From Formicarius rufipectus (taxonomy: Eukaryota; Chordata; Aves; Passeriformes; Formicariidae), in NCBI GenBank assembly GCA_013399695.1, contig VXAU01003997.1:620001-684000 (forward strand): a stretch of DNA of 64,000 nucleotides, given 5' to 3'. The notes under the pieces were generated by a model that made no database searches, was not told the origin of the DNA, and saw only the letters and a program-made list of their open reading frames with translations. Below are positions 33,716-45,550 of this stretch, piece after piece. Made by a program: the position numbers and the translations under genes. Each line of letters begins with the position of its first letter. Position 1 is the first letter of the stretch.

Positions 33716-35514
33716 AAATTCATGACCACTTGCAAAGCCAATTCTCAGCAGCCACAATAATCCCTGCCAGAGTGAACGCCCTTTAGGCTGGGATTTTCTT
33801 GCATGCATCTCCCAGGCAGAAGGGCCAGAGGAGCCACCCCAGCCCCTGCACAAGCTGTAGGTGCTGTGTAGGAGGTCTCACATGTCTAAGGAAGAGCTCC
33901 TCTTCCTAGTCCTCCTCTCTGCATTGCTCAGGGGGGCACAGTGAGGAACAAGAAGGCACAGACACCTGCAGTCCCTCCTATTTGTAGAGTTCAAGGGTGA
34001 GGTGGTGGCTCTGTGAGCGTGAGTGAGGTACAAATTACTTTGACCTCCTCCCCAGAAACTTGCTGTAACTAACTGAGTCACAAAAGCCCTGGAATTTTCT
34101 CTCCTGCCTCTTCAGGAGAAGATTGTCAGAAAGAAAGCAAACATAGGAGACACCCAGTGCTCTCAGTGTATCTCTCTTGTCTCTTCCTTAGCCACAATGA
34201 TTTTATTTTCACCTCAGGAGGGAAATTAAAAGTTTCCAGGAAGAGAAAAAAGGGACAGCACATTCCAACATGTGACATGGGATATTGTCTGTTTAATAGT
34301 CAGCTGGTTTTTGTTGGGTGTAACCAAGACACTGGGATCCAGGGAAAGAAGAACATCAAACTGAATTTATTGGTCCCTGCCAAGGCATTCCCAAGGTCTG
34401 GCTGGAGCTGGAACAGGCCTGGCCTTCCATGGAGGATTCTATCACTTTTGGGAAACAGATCAGGATCATTAATTTAATTTCCTGTGTTAAACTGAAATCA
34501 GTTCTACAACAAGATCTGCTAGACAGGTGGATTGTGTTCAAAACAAAACAAACAAAAAAAGAAAAATAAACCAAACAAAGACATCAATATGATTCTGGGT
34601 AAGAGGAGGCTTTACTAAGTATTACAAAGAGAAAATAGTTTGCCTCCAAATTTTAGTGTAACATTTGAATCCATCTATTTTTCATTAACTTACACAATTG
34701 TTTCCATTTGGAAAAATCTTTTTCCTAGCTCTTCTTATTCCCTCTCCCATGCCCTGCATTCTTCTCCTCCTTTCTAGTTCCCAGAGCTGCTGCTTCTCTG
34801 CTCAATTTTTCCACATTTTAACAGTGCTGAGAAGCAGCCCCTCTGAACTGCAGAGAAACATATTTAGGGACTATCAGTGGAGTTATTATGGAAGTGGTGG
34901 AAAAAAACCCAACACATATAAAATAATTGTATAACTTCACCAAACTCTGTACCAGGCCCAGCATTTCCATCTGGCTTAAACTGTTCTTCAACCATTGAGG
35001 AGTTCCTGTGAATGTGGCATGGGTTTGGTTTGCCCAACACTGGTTGTGTTGAGATGTCCTCCTTGCCTTCTGGCAGCAAAATATCTGGTGAAGAGATCTC
35101 AGGGGACAATCTTTTCCACAGTACCCTGATCTCACATGAGGTGTGAGAGAACCACCCCACATCAGAAAATACCAAAGAGAAATTGGAATGCCTGGAAGGG
35201 TTTGGCTGAGATGAAGTGCAAACATGAGAAGATGTCACCATCACTTGAAAAAATAATGAACTGTGTGAAGTAATTATGTTGTGAGCTTCTGTTTGTGATA
35301 GTACATAACACAGTAATGAGGGGTGTCTGATGACATCTAAATGCAGGAAGTTTCAAAGTGTCTAAAGCTTTAAAAAATAACGTAAGGCTTAAGTACAGTG
35401 AGAAACTGAGAGGCAGGGAAGTCAAAAATGTGATAAAATTGAGAACAATATTGAATATTCATATGCATATTAAAAACCCTTCGTAAACAACACAAATATG
35501 TCACAAAATAGAGA

Positions 35515-35551
35515 TGAGAGGAGAGGAGAGGAGAGGAGAGGAGAGGAGAGA
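35515..35551. repeat. (AGGAG)n pentanucleotide microsatellite
   Basis: About seven tandem GAGAG/GAGGA-type units on an all-purine plus strand. Confidence 0.9.
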
Positions 35552-35857
35552 GGACTCTTATTAAAACAAAGTCCTCGCTTGCAAAAGCTATAATGGCACC
35601 TTGAAATCTCTGGATTTTCAACTTTGCAGGGAAGATGTTACGCACCAAGAAGAAAAGTTCTTCAGAAGAGAACGCTTCCCAATCTCCAGATGTTCAACTC
35701 TTTTCAAAAAGCATGCTGAGCTATCTGGTGTTGAAATGTGAGGGGAAGGGAATCCTCTGGTTTGTTGTTATGGTCTTGTCAAGACCAGGCTGGAAGGAAT
35801 AAAACCAAATTAAAAAAAAAGAGTCTCCATTCCCCCAAAAACCAAAGGAAATGAAAT

Positions 35858-35884
35858 AAAAACAAACAAACAAACAAACAAAAC
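35858..35884. repeat. (AAAC)n microsatellite
   Basis: Six to seven AAAC units inside a wider A-rich stretch (about 35810-35940). Confidence 0.88.
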
Positions 35885-36337
35885 CACCCTAGGGAAAAAT
35901 GTCCCAAAGAAAAAATAAAAATAAAAACAAGAAAAAGAATCCCTTTTAAAGAAGTTACTGCATTAAATCATTTCAAACAGGGCCTCTGCCAGACTCCACT
36001 CCCTTGCAGCAACATAAATAGAATGATTCACTGAGTCAGGAGCTTGGAGGTTGCCAATAACCACTGTATTTCATGCCCTTTTCAGATTCCCTAGGAAACA
36101 GCAAATTAAGGATCAGTTAAAGCTTTTATACACATAAGGCCTGCCACATTGTAGGCCAGGGAAGGGATCGTGTGTGCTTGCAATTGTGGTGCCCTCAAAA
36201 CACACCACAGTGAAGGAGAGCTCGGATGGTTTGTGGCAAAAGAGGTTTCCCACGGTACCTGTGGGTAACACCCACACCCTGCTCCTGCTGCGACCTCAGT
36301 TTTTCTCTCCCTGTCCCCTAAAGAAACACTGTGAGGT

Positions 36338-36342
36338 TGCTG
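36338..36342. repeat. Target-site duplication, left copy
   Basis: TGCTG immediately precedes the solo LTR and is repeated exactly at 37334-37338. A 5-bp duplication is the size expected for ERVL-class integrases. Confidence 0.8.
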
Positions 36343-36629
36343 TGTCATGGGTTTCTGTAGCTGAATTTTAGTAGAAGGGGGTGCTTCCAGGATGGCTTCT
36401 GTTAGAAGCTGACAGAAGCTTCTTCTGTCCTGTTGAGTTAATTAAAAATCATAGTTACACCTCTGTGATACATATTCAAGAATTGGAGTGTTTGCGCAGT
36501 TGAAAATTCCAGCCATGAGATAACAACGCAGACAGAGACAGCAGACCAAGGTCAGAGCAGGAGGAGGCAAAGGAGGGACCCCAAGCTGGAGTGGGGGTGA
36601 GGGGTAAGGACTGAAAGCTATTTCCGCCT

Positions 36630-36652
36630 CCCCCTCCCTCTCCCTGAAGCCC
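36630..36652 (-). other. G-quadruplex motif (C-rich on plus) within the LTR
   Basis: C runs of five, three, three and three with loops of 1, 3 and 5 bases put a potential quadruplex on the minus strand of the solo LTR. Any role in LTR activity is speculative. Confidence 0.5.
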
Positions 36653-37193
36653 GTGAAGATCTTTTGGGGTGCACAGACCCCCCTGCAGCCCCTGGAGGAG
36701 CAGGTGGATGCAGAAGGAGCTGTTGTCCTGTGGGAGGCCCAGGATGGAGTGAGATCCTGGAAGAGACTTGCAGCCAGGACTCCTGGAGAAGGAGACGCAC
36801 CTGGAGCAGGTTTTTCCCCCAGCAGAAGTGTTGCCCGGGGGGTGGACTCACGTTGGAGAGTCTATCAAGGACTGTCCCCCATGGGAGGGACCCCAGGGGA
36901 GCAGGGGAAGGACTCAGAGCTGTGGCCCCCCTGCAGCCCGTGGGCAGGACCGTGGGGGAGCAGGTTGTCCCCCTGCAGCCCACGGAGCCCATCGGGGGGC
37001 AGAGACCCGACTGCCCCCCATGGGGTGACCCGCAGGACAAGAGCAATGGCAGCAACAACCACCTGCAAAACCCCCATTCCCTGCTCCCTGGAACTGCTGG
37101 AGGGAGGGAGGAGTGGGAGGAGTGTTCTTAAGACTGATTTATTTCTTACTTTTTAGTTTTAGTGCTTTTAGTTTTAGTTCTTATCTTCTTAGT

Positions 37194-37199
37194 AATAAA
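37194..37199 (+). promoter_or_regulatory. LTR polyadenylation signal
   Basis: AATAAA in the 3' half of the solo LTR, on the LTR sense strand and about 135 bp before its 3' end. The position suits the R/U5 part of an avian LTR. Confidence 0.65.
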
Positions 37200-37333
37200 T
37201 TTAAGTATTTAGCTACTCTGAGTTTGCTTTGCCATTATCTCTCAGCTGTTTTTTTGCCTTTTCTCTTTTTCGTTTCCCTCTGGGAAAGGCGGGGCCTGGA
37301 GGTTTGGGTGGACACTGGGTGAAAACCACCACA

Positions 37334-37338
37334 TGCTG
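37334..37338. repeat. Target-site duplication, right copy
   Basis: TGCTG directly follows the LTR terminus and matches 36338-36342. Confidence 0.8.
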
Positions 37339-37495
37339 ACAATGACAGTCACACGTGGCTCTCCTGCCTTGCCACTCTGTCCCTGAACTTGGAAACAAAC
37401 GGGTGCAACGAGAGTGAAGGAAGGAACATTTTCAAACCTTTGCCTATTTATTGGCCCTGCATTTAGCTCATAACACAAGGTCCTTCAGAAGCTAG

Positions 37496-37715
37496 TATAG
37501 AATCACAAGATAATGTAGGTTGGCAAGACTTCTGGAAGTCCTGTGGCCAGAGGATGAGTAAATATTGAATTTCAACTCAGGGCCATATCCACTCAAATTT
37601 TTAACAGCTCCGAGGACAGAACCTTCACAGCTACTCTGAGAAACTGCTCCCATGTTTGACAACCTTTCCAATGTGGTGCTCTGATCTAGTAAGGATTTCT
37701 TTTGCTTTAACAAAC
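37496..37715 (-). mobile_element. CR1 LINE, old diverged fragment
   Basis: The plus strand reads TATAGAATCACAAGATAATG, TAGGTTGGCAAGACTTCTGG, then a CAACTCAGGGCCA block and 'CTCTGAGAAACTGCTCCCATG' with TTTGACAACC. This is the inverted 3' end of an older CR1 subfamily. Similarity fades near 37715. It is clearly more diverged than the other copies. Confidence 0.7.
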
Positions 37716-40700
37716 CTTCTGACTTAAGAAGCCTGGAAAAGGAAACAAATCCCTCCATTGCTTCCACATGCCCTGTTGGAAAGGACCCTTGAAGACCCCT
37801 GAAGGCTGACTTTGCACATTGTATGAGACTCTGGTATATTTTCATTTGGTCCTCTTTGCCTTCTCTACATTGCCAATCTTGAACCCTCCTCACCACCTAC
37901 AATGCCCCAGTTTTGGGATGGAGATCCAACTGGAATATGTCCTTGTGCCAGTGCTGTTTCCCTGTGGGAGACTCCAGAGTGCTCCAGCCTTGGCTCCGAG
38001 GGCACAGCCTGCATTAATAGTTGCTGGTTCTTCCAAACCCATTCCCCAAGGGAGCAGAAGCCTCTTACAAGAACAGCTGATTATCCTGCTGCTGGTGTTG
38101 GGAATTTGTGGGTTTACACACCACAACCAGCTGTCTGTGAAACCCTTGCAGACTGTTTTCTCTGGGCCCTGCATTTACTGCAGCTCAAAGCACACATCAT
38201 GTTCTAGCCCTGGGACTCAGCATTGGAAAAAAAAATAAAAACAGAACAGTTCTAATACACAGAACACCCCCAATTTCAGCTTAAAAAAAAATGCCAAGTA
38301 GTAAAAAATCTGTTGAGTGTGTTTAATTAACAGTTGCAAATGTAATTAAAGCATCAGCTTTAAGTTTTTTGCTTAACCATCTGGAAGTAGATCTTTGCTG
38401 GCTTAATAAGCCACTCCAGATGTCTCAACACCATTCATACCACTCAGAACAACTTAAATCATGGAGAAACCCTCAAATTTGCTGCTTCCTCCCTTCATCT
38501 GACCACAGTGGCTGCTCCTAAACACACCACCACAGTGCATGTACCAAAGCAGGCTTGACCAAAAAGGCAGTGAGAAGAGGAATCCTCTACCAGCAACTTA
38601 TGGCCAATTGCTGGGAGATTCCATTTCTCTGTTCTCCACTGAGGAGACCAAGTCTTCCCCCTTGTTGGGATGTGCTCTAGAACAGGCACATTGGACTTTG
38701 CTGCCTTTTCTGTTCCTCTGCTAAGCCCTTAACTTTCCACACATGTAAACACAGAAAGATTTGCCCTTCATTTCCAAACCACATGGTCAGTGATAGTTCT
38801 GTGAGAGGACTAGAAAGACTTAAAACTGCTGGAAAAGAAGCTCCTCAGGAGATTTGCAGATTGTAATGATTTCTGCAGAGGAAAATCTCTCTGGGTTGGG
38901 TTGCCAGCTTCACTGTGTGCATGCTGGAGAAATTGTATCATTACATAAAATGTAATAACAGCCACAAGAAGAAAAATGCATTTTAGAGTGGGTGATTAAA
39001 ACTTTTTTTATGGAGCTGGTGAGCGGAGATGTCCAAACTCAACAGGAGGTGCTCAGAATGCCAAGCGCTAAAAAATGTTTTTCTTAGAAACATTTGGGAC
39101 AAGGAGATAAATCTGAACCACAGCGGAGGTCAGACTTAGTCACCTCATCTCCTACATGAGTCCAGGAAACTCATTCTTTTCCTTTCTCAAGTCTGTTGAT
39201 CAGTGACCTGATAGGATCCTAAGGAATATGATGCCTTTGCCCCTAAAATGAAGGAGAATAAACCAACCAACCAACCAAACAAAAAATTCAGGGAAATATT
39301 TTTCTGCTGGGGCTGAGGGAACAAAGGGTGGAGGATGATTTGGAATGGTTTGGAAAAGTCCTTAACATATTCATGCATGAAAAAATTTAAATCTCAGTTA
39401 AATCATCCAAGTTTTCTCACTGTAAATAAGCTCTCATTCCCTCCAAAAAAAGTCCTGCCCCTGAGGATTTGTATCATCCCTATATGGTACTTTGCTACCA
39501 CAGAAGGGCCAGTGTGGGGAAATTGCTAAGAAACCACTGAAGGCTCAGTTGTCTGGTAGGATGACTACCAACTTCCAGAGGCAAGTAAGCTTGCTTTAAG
39601 GTTATAAAATAGATTTAAAATGGAACTGCAGTTGATAAAATAGCTAGGGTGAATAAAAAATACCAAATCACTCACGTTTTTGTATGGGGGTTTAATTTGG
39701 TTCTTAAAACCACTGTTATTGCCTCATTTTGGAACTCTCTTTTCCTATATTTTATTTATTATAGGAAATTCAGTCTTCATCTATTTTGTCCAAAGCAGCT
39801 TATCAGAATTTAAAATTCATGTTTTAGTTTTCCTTGGGACATTTGTGTAAATTGGTTTTGGTCCAGCTTTGTATGGTAAGATGAAATTGGCTCTTAAGCT
39901 TTCAAATTTAATTTTTCGAACATTTTTCAAAGGCTGAAATGATAAACTCTAATTATGACCTATTTATCAGCCTTTCTTATCAAGCCAAATCTGTGAAGAG
40001 ATATTAAATTATTTTTAAAGATTTTAATTTTATAGTTTATTTTCTAAACATGTATATTCCCAACATGATAGAGGTATCCTAGACTGTAAATTCTAGAAAC
40101 TGAGGATTCAGCATTCAAATATCACGTCGTTGAGCAAGACCTTGATATAGTATATTGACAACTCTAACTAAATTGATGAAATGAAATAAAAATAAAATCA
40201 TTAAACCTGGACTGTTAGGTTATCAATAAACAGCTGAAATACTATGTTTGCATGAAGGACGTGTTTATGTTTAGAAGCTTCTCAGGTAACACAGCTCTGG
40301 GCTGGAGAGGCTTTAATGAAACCTCCAGGACTCTGGGTTTGTATGATCTTCACTTTAAATTGGAATAGTCAAAAAATTTTGGTCCCCAAAAAGGTATGCA
40401 AACTGCTTTTTCTTTTCATTCCTTTTTTTAGGTAACAAATCTAATTTTAAATTGCTTTCAAGTGCTTGGTATTTTGACTAGCTGGAAAGAAACAGGTTTT
40501 GAGAACTACCCCTGCTCCCTGCTCCTGAATTCTCAACAGAGTTCCAGCAGAAAAAAAATGGGGAAAATATCCACTTTGCATCCAAAGAAATCTTAGTAGA
40601 TTGCACCAGATGAAAACAGTAATTATTCAGTCTTAATGACAACAATAGCTAAAATTTAAAGTCTCTTGATTTGGAACAGCTCCAGCTTTAACACTAACAG

Positions 40701-41385
40701 AGGAATAAAGCCAACAGTCATGCTTGTGCTTTCCCCCCCCCTAATTAAGGTGTATTTAACTCCCATCCCCAAGAACTACTCCCTCCATTATGGAACTGGT
40801 ATTAATCTGCCTATAGAAGTTGTTTCTGTGCCTTCAGCACGGGGGGAATTGACAGGAGCGATGGCCAACAATTATTCACCCCTGCAGGAGGGAATTGGTT
40901 GCAGAGTGGCAAGTTCGTGAACAATTAGCTGTTGGATCAGGGAACTGGGAAATATTTCTTTAGAGATTGTATAAAACACATTAAACCTTTCCTCTGGCAA
41001 CAGACTCACCCCCTGAGTTGAAGGAACATCAACAAGGAGATTAAATCACATCTCCCACCTGCCAACTTTTCACTCTGACTCCTGTCAAGTCAGCACAACA
41101 CTTTGCCACAGCACGGGGGTTTCTAAAACAAATAAAGGTGCCATCAAACATCTCCATCGTGTACAATGCTGCAGACTGACATCTCCACACCTGCTCATGC
41201 AGACAATGTTTTACGCTGAGGACAGTAGGTCCTCCTCCAGGATGGGAGGGGATCCCATGTTTTGTGATAGCCCAATTGTGGCTTCCAGCTCCCATCCTGT
41301 TTCTGGGGTAGGACAGAGATCTCAGGTAAAGAAATTTCATACGTGTTTGTTCTTCCAAGTGTCTCACATACTTCTTAAACTTCAA
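37716..41385. other. 3.7 kb of unique noncoding DNA
   Basis: No gene or transposon was recognised. The 39.6-40.6 kb part is strongly AT-rich. Confidence 0.5.
39261..39278. repeat. Short (AACC)n run
   Basis: About four AACC units; minor simple repeat. Confidence 0.75.
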
Positions 41386-41790
41386 ACCACAGAATCATAG
41401 AATGGTCTGGGTTGGAATGGACCTTAAGGTCATCTTGTTCCAACCCCCTGCCATGAGCAGGGACACCTTCCACCAGCCCAGGGTGCTCAGAGCCCCATCC
41501 AACCTGGCCTTGGACACTTCCAGGGATGGGGCAGCCACAGCTTCTCTGCCCAACCTGTGCCAGGGCCTGCCCACCCTCACAGGGAACAATTTCTTCCTCA
41601 TATCCAATCTAACCCTGCTCTCTGTCAGTCTGAAGCCATTCCCCCTTGTCCTGTCCCTCCAGCCCCTTGGAAATAGTCTCTCTCCATCTTTCCTGTGGGC
41701 TCCTTCAGGCACTGAGAGGCCACAATGAGGTGTCCCCAAAGCCTTCTCTTCTCCAGGCTGGACAATCTCAACTCTGCCAGCCTTTCCTTT
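41386..41790 (-). mobile_element. CR1 LINE, 5'-truncated, well preserved
   Basis: Antisense CR1. The inverted tail (CCACAGAATCATAGAATGG) is followed by CAACCCCCTGCCATGAGCAG and the ORF2 C-terminal region. On the minus strand a 114-codon frame (41395-41739) retains DRTRGNGFRLTESRVRLDM and VGRPWHRLGREAVAAPSLEV, i.e. genuine CR1 coding relic. It fades around 41790 in the CTTTCCTTTCTACCC stretch. Closely related to 24020-24611. Confidence 0.95.
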
Positions 41791-42012
41791 CTACCCAACA
41801 CTCCTCAGAAGAATTATTCTGTACATCTCTGGGTTACCCCTGTCTTGACCTACAGGCCTGAGAGTGTTGTGGCAGCAAGGTAGGTAAGAGAAATTCTGTA
41901 TGAGCCACTGGAATGGGCCTTCTCCCTTTTTTCCCCTTCTGATGAATAATGGCCTATGCTAAAGAGGGAAGCATTTTGCTCCCAAGCTCATGTGTTATGT
42001 TATGCCAAGTGT

Positions 42013-42120
42013 CCTGGTGGAAGTTGTCCCTGACCATGGCAGGAGGGTTGGGATAAGATGATGTTTAAGGTCCCTTCCAACCCATGAAGGTTGAAGGTGA
42101 ATCTGTGAGTCCATGATTCT
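42013..42120 (+). mobile_element. CR1 LINE, terminal 3' fragment
   Basis: Sense fragment: GGTGGAAGTTGTCCCTGACC, ATGGCAGGAGGGTTGGGATA, GGTCCCTTCCAACCC and, after a ~30-bp disruption, CCATGATTCTACGA. It lies about 220 bp beyond an opposite-strand CR1. Confidence 0.82.
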
Positions 42121-43291
42121 ACGAAAGTGGTGTGCTAGTCCCAGCAACCCAACCACCTTCATCAACAAAACCGTGGGGTCCCCTCTGCAGTTGTCACATC
42201 TGCACTACATGCCAGCCCTGAGACAGTGTGAAGGCAACAGGAACATAAGGTTTTACCACTGTTTTCCCTAATCTTCCTTTATTTGGACAAATCCCTGTAT
42301 TGTCAGGGATTAGGGTCAGGCAAGGTCTGTCGAGCTCACTGTTGCTGGTCTTACACTAAGGCATAGAATGAAGAGTGAAAAGACATTTTTTGCACCCAAA
42401 TCAGAGCTTAGACATTAAAAGGTTCAAAGCACCATATGCCAAACATGCTTTAGCGGCTGGTGAGCTGCTCCTCTGAGTGCTGTGGGACAGTCCCACCACT
42501 GTCCTGACTCCCCTGGAGCCCACAGGCTCCCTGTGGCAGAAGCAAAAGGAGAAACAGCAAGTAAAGAACTGTGCTTCAGGCTTCATCATGTCTGAAATAT
42601 TGTGAGGTTTCTTAGAGAAATGAGGTTTAGGGATTTTGGTTGTTTTTTTTCTCTCTTTACAAACCACAAAGAGATGCAATTAGCTGTTGGCTATGCAGGC
42701 AGTGCCCACAACCAGAGAGGACATTTTCTGTATGGCACTCAATCAGACACAGCTTTGTTTGAATTTTCAGTGAGTCTCTGTGGTTGGTTAGTCCATTGTG
42801 TTTTGCAAGTGACAATTTGCAGCTGGAGACAACCCACTTTTTCCTAAGCAGAAGCCCCCCAGCCTGAAGGCACTCTGATACAGCTGCTGTATTTACCCTC
42901 TGTGCTCTGTCCTCAGTGATTTGACTTGATTAGTTCAAGCTTCTTTTATAGAAGTTCCAAGTTTCATGAAGCAGAAATTTCTCCTCAGCAAAAGAGACAG
43001 TGTGGCAGCACAGGCTCAGAATCCAAATGCCAGAGAACTTATGCCCAGCAGCCACACCACAGAAACCTCTGGGGTTTTTGTGCTCATTATATATGATCTT
43101 GCCACATTTTAAGTGTGAGAACCACGTGAGGAAGTCGTGGTGATAGATATTTCCAAGGAGAGGACACAGTAAGACCAGAGTGTGTTTTTCTAAGTCAGTC
43201 TGCCCTAAATTACAGCTTGAGTACCTGCCTTGTAGTTAATCATCAGCTCATGGGATGTCTGAGGAGCAGCTGGATGGGTATAGTGTGTGTG
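42121..43291. other. Unique noncoding DNA
   Basis: No gene or recognised repeat was seen, apart from a short GT run just before 43292. Confidence 0.5.
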
Positions 43292-43355
43292 TGTGGTGAG
43301 TTAATCCTGGCTGAATGCCAGGCACCCACCAAAGTGACTCCCACAGCTGGACAGG
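43292..43355 (-). mobile_element. Fragment of an ERVL-like LTR 3' end
   Basis: TGTGGTGAGTTAATCCTGGC, then CCAGGCACCCACCAAAGTGA and CAGCTGGACAGG read as the inverted 3' end of the same LTR group as 31838-32337. Only about 64 bp remain. A (GT)n run abuts the LTR terminus at 43283-43295 and may have grown from the terminal TGTG. Confidence 0.65.
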
Positions 43356-45153
43356 TTTTGTTTCTTCTTTTGCTCTGCCATTTTTGATAAGGCTGGAAAA
43401 CTGTAAATAAAATTTAGATGGCATTTGAATCTGTGAGTTAATATCTAGATGTTCTGACTAGATGAAAACAAGCTTCCTTTTCACCTCCAAGTGATTTCCA
43501 GTGTGCTCAACTTACTTCTTCTCCCCCTAAATCAGTCAAAATTACAATCTCTGATTTCCTGGTAACCCTTTCAATTCTCTGGCTGCTTGACAGGTTTTTT
43601 ACAGTGAAATGCTTAATTTTTTGCCTCTCCATGTAAGTTAAGTAGAAATAGACAGCAAAATACTCCTGTTTGAGATGTGGTATTAGCATAAGTACAATTA
43701 CCTTAAGAGTGGCCACAAAAGATATATAAGCCATGATGTGATTTTAGGAACAAGTTGAAATGCCATAATTTGTCATAGCATTATGCATTTTTAATAGCAT
43801 AAACAATTAGATTATTAGATGGCATCAGCAAATAAAATGATAAATAGCATTAATAAATAACATTATACATTGCCTCCTACACAGCATGAAGGACAGCTTT
43901 CAGATGTTCAGGTGCTGCCTACAGCCTCCCTGCTGCCTCTCCCCTGACCCCTGCGCAAGTTAATCTCCAGCAGCTCTAGAGATACCACCTGGTGCAGACG
44001 CTGCTCGAGGCACCAGAAACACAGCAGCACTGGTAGTAAACCCATTCCTTTTTGAAAACACAGGGAAAGATGCAATCCATAAGGTTGTTTTGATGCTCAT
44101 TTGCAAATTTTAATCCTGACCTGAGAATTATTCCTGCTGCTAGTTTAAATATTATTATGACTCTTCAGTTATATTGCCAGTTCAGCACTTCTTTGGAAGA
44201 CAAAATGAAAAAGCAGAACATTTTCCTCTGAAGTAATAGAGGTTGGAAAGCTGGTGTGGTAGTTTCTGATTTATTCCTTCCACATTGTCCGTGAAAGGAA
44301 GAGGTTTCAGGAGATAATTTAGGATCACACCACTACTTAACCACCACGTTAGGAGTTCTCTGTGCCTGTTTCTGCTTCTAATCAATGAGAAATGGCACTT
44401 TGAACTTACGAAAGCAAGACTTTTTGACTACATGAGAAGAATTCATGTCTAATACTGTAATGCTCAAGTGCATTCTGGGAATGAGGTAAATCGCAGTAAC
44501 TCATTTCCATCATAGCCTGAACGTCCACATGGGCATAAAACATAAAACATCAAGCTTACAGCCCCCCTGGAAAGATGTCTTTTCACTGCCATACTCTTCT
44601 TTAAAGCACCTTTCATCTGGCATTGTGCTAGCCTGAAGTTAAAAGCAGCGCTGAGAATTGTGTCACCCACAGAATTTAACCCACCACAGCTCATTTCCAA
44701 GAGGGAATTCAACTCCTGTTTCAGATAGACATGTTCATCTTGGATCCATTTATCAAAAGCCAGTGCCTGTAAAGCCAGCTGAAATGCAATTAATGCCACA
44801 CACTTTATGGGCACTGGCTGATCTCCAGGGTGTTGAAATGGCAGTGCAGGACTGTGAAGGCACAAGGCACATTGTTTATACGTGCTGGCTGGAATCCAAA
44901 ATGCTTACAGTAAGTAGGGGGATAAAACATCAGTAACAGGGCCCTCTGCCCCTCACTTGAGGCCAGAAAGTACAACACTTTAGCTAGAAGCAGGTGATAA
45001 TTATGAAACACAGGCACATCAACCTCCAGACACAGACCCCTCGTGGTTCTGAGCACTCACACGTGGCACATGCTGGAGGAGGAAGAGCCACAGGCACAAC
45101 CATGCTGGGAGTCTCCCAGGTGGATCAAAGAGCAGTGGCTTGGCTCTCCCACC
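43356..45153. other. Unique noncoding DNA
   Basis: No gene or transposon was recognised. The 43.7-43.9 kb part is rich in AT with repeated ATAGCATTA/ATAAATAGCATT-like words. Confidence 0.5.
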
Positions 45154-45294
45154 CGGCCTTGGACACTTCCAGGGATGGGGCAGCCACAGTTTCTCTGCCT
45201 AACCTGTGCCAGGGCCTGCCCACCCTCACAGGGGAGAATTTCTTCTGTAATTTCTTCCATGTCTTTGACTTTCCTTGGTAAGCCACTGGTGTTC
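45154..45294 (-). mobile_element. Chimeric repeat copy A: 55-nt module + CR1 segment
   Basis: On the minus strand a 55-nt module that is not CR1 (45240-45294, starting GAACACCAGTGG) is joined to a CR1 3' segment (45154-45239, CTGTGAGGGTGGGCAGGCCC onward). The copy at 57066-57318 has the same module, the same left end and the same junction (51 of 55 module bases identical). Copy A stops inside CR1 at CCGGCCTTGGACAC and lacks the CR1 tail, so it was truncated after insertion or copied by another route. Confidence 0.75.
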
Positions 45295-45480
45295 TACTCT
45301 CTAAGTGAGTGACTGATGAGCAAAGGTGTTGGTGGCTTCTCATGGGTGCTCTGCTGGACTGTATTTTGATTCACAGTCTGATTGCTGGACTTTGTGGGAA
45401 GTGGAGGAACATCCCTGCCACCTGCAGGGAATGGGAAAAGCTTTCTGCAGCCTCATACAGGGCTCCTCAAGCCCTTTTAT

Positions 45481-45550
45481 TCACAGAATCATTTAGCTTG
45501 GAAAGGACCTCCACAACCATCCAGTCCTACAATTCCTCCCCAGCCTTCTT
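45481..45550 (-). mobile_element. CR1 LINE, tail fragment
   Basis: Inverted CR1 tail: TCACAGAATCATTTAGCTTG, then GAAAGGACCTCCACAACCAT. About 70 bp long. Confidence 0.8.

Larger units (their letters stand above)
33716..36337. other. Unique DNA with small simple repeats
   Basis: No gene was recognised. It contains the AGGAG array at 35515-35551 and the AAAC run at 35858-35884. Confidence 0.5.
36343..37333 (+). mobile_element. Complete solo LTR of an avian ERVL-like retrovirus
   Basis: This 991-bp element starts TGTCATGGGTTTCTGTAGC and ends GGGTGAAAACCACCACA, so it has canonical TG...CA ends. A perfect 5-bp target duplication (TGCTG) flanks it. Internally it has a GC-rich middle of repeated CTGCAGCCC and GGGAGGGACCCC type blocks and a polyadenylation signal at 37194-37199, followed by a T-rich GT-bearing stretch. 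There is no primer-binding site, gag, pol or env, so it most likely arose by recombination between the two LTRs of a provirus. The open frames of up to 167 codons inside it are fortuitous. The exact duplication implies a fairly recent insertion. Confidence 0.9.

Noticed and set aside
36653..37156. 167-, 155- and 86-codon plus-strand frames
   Set aside because: They lie wholly inside the solo LTR, in its GC-rich middle; LTRs of this group are noncoding.
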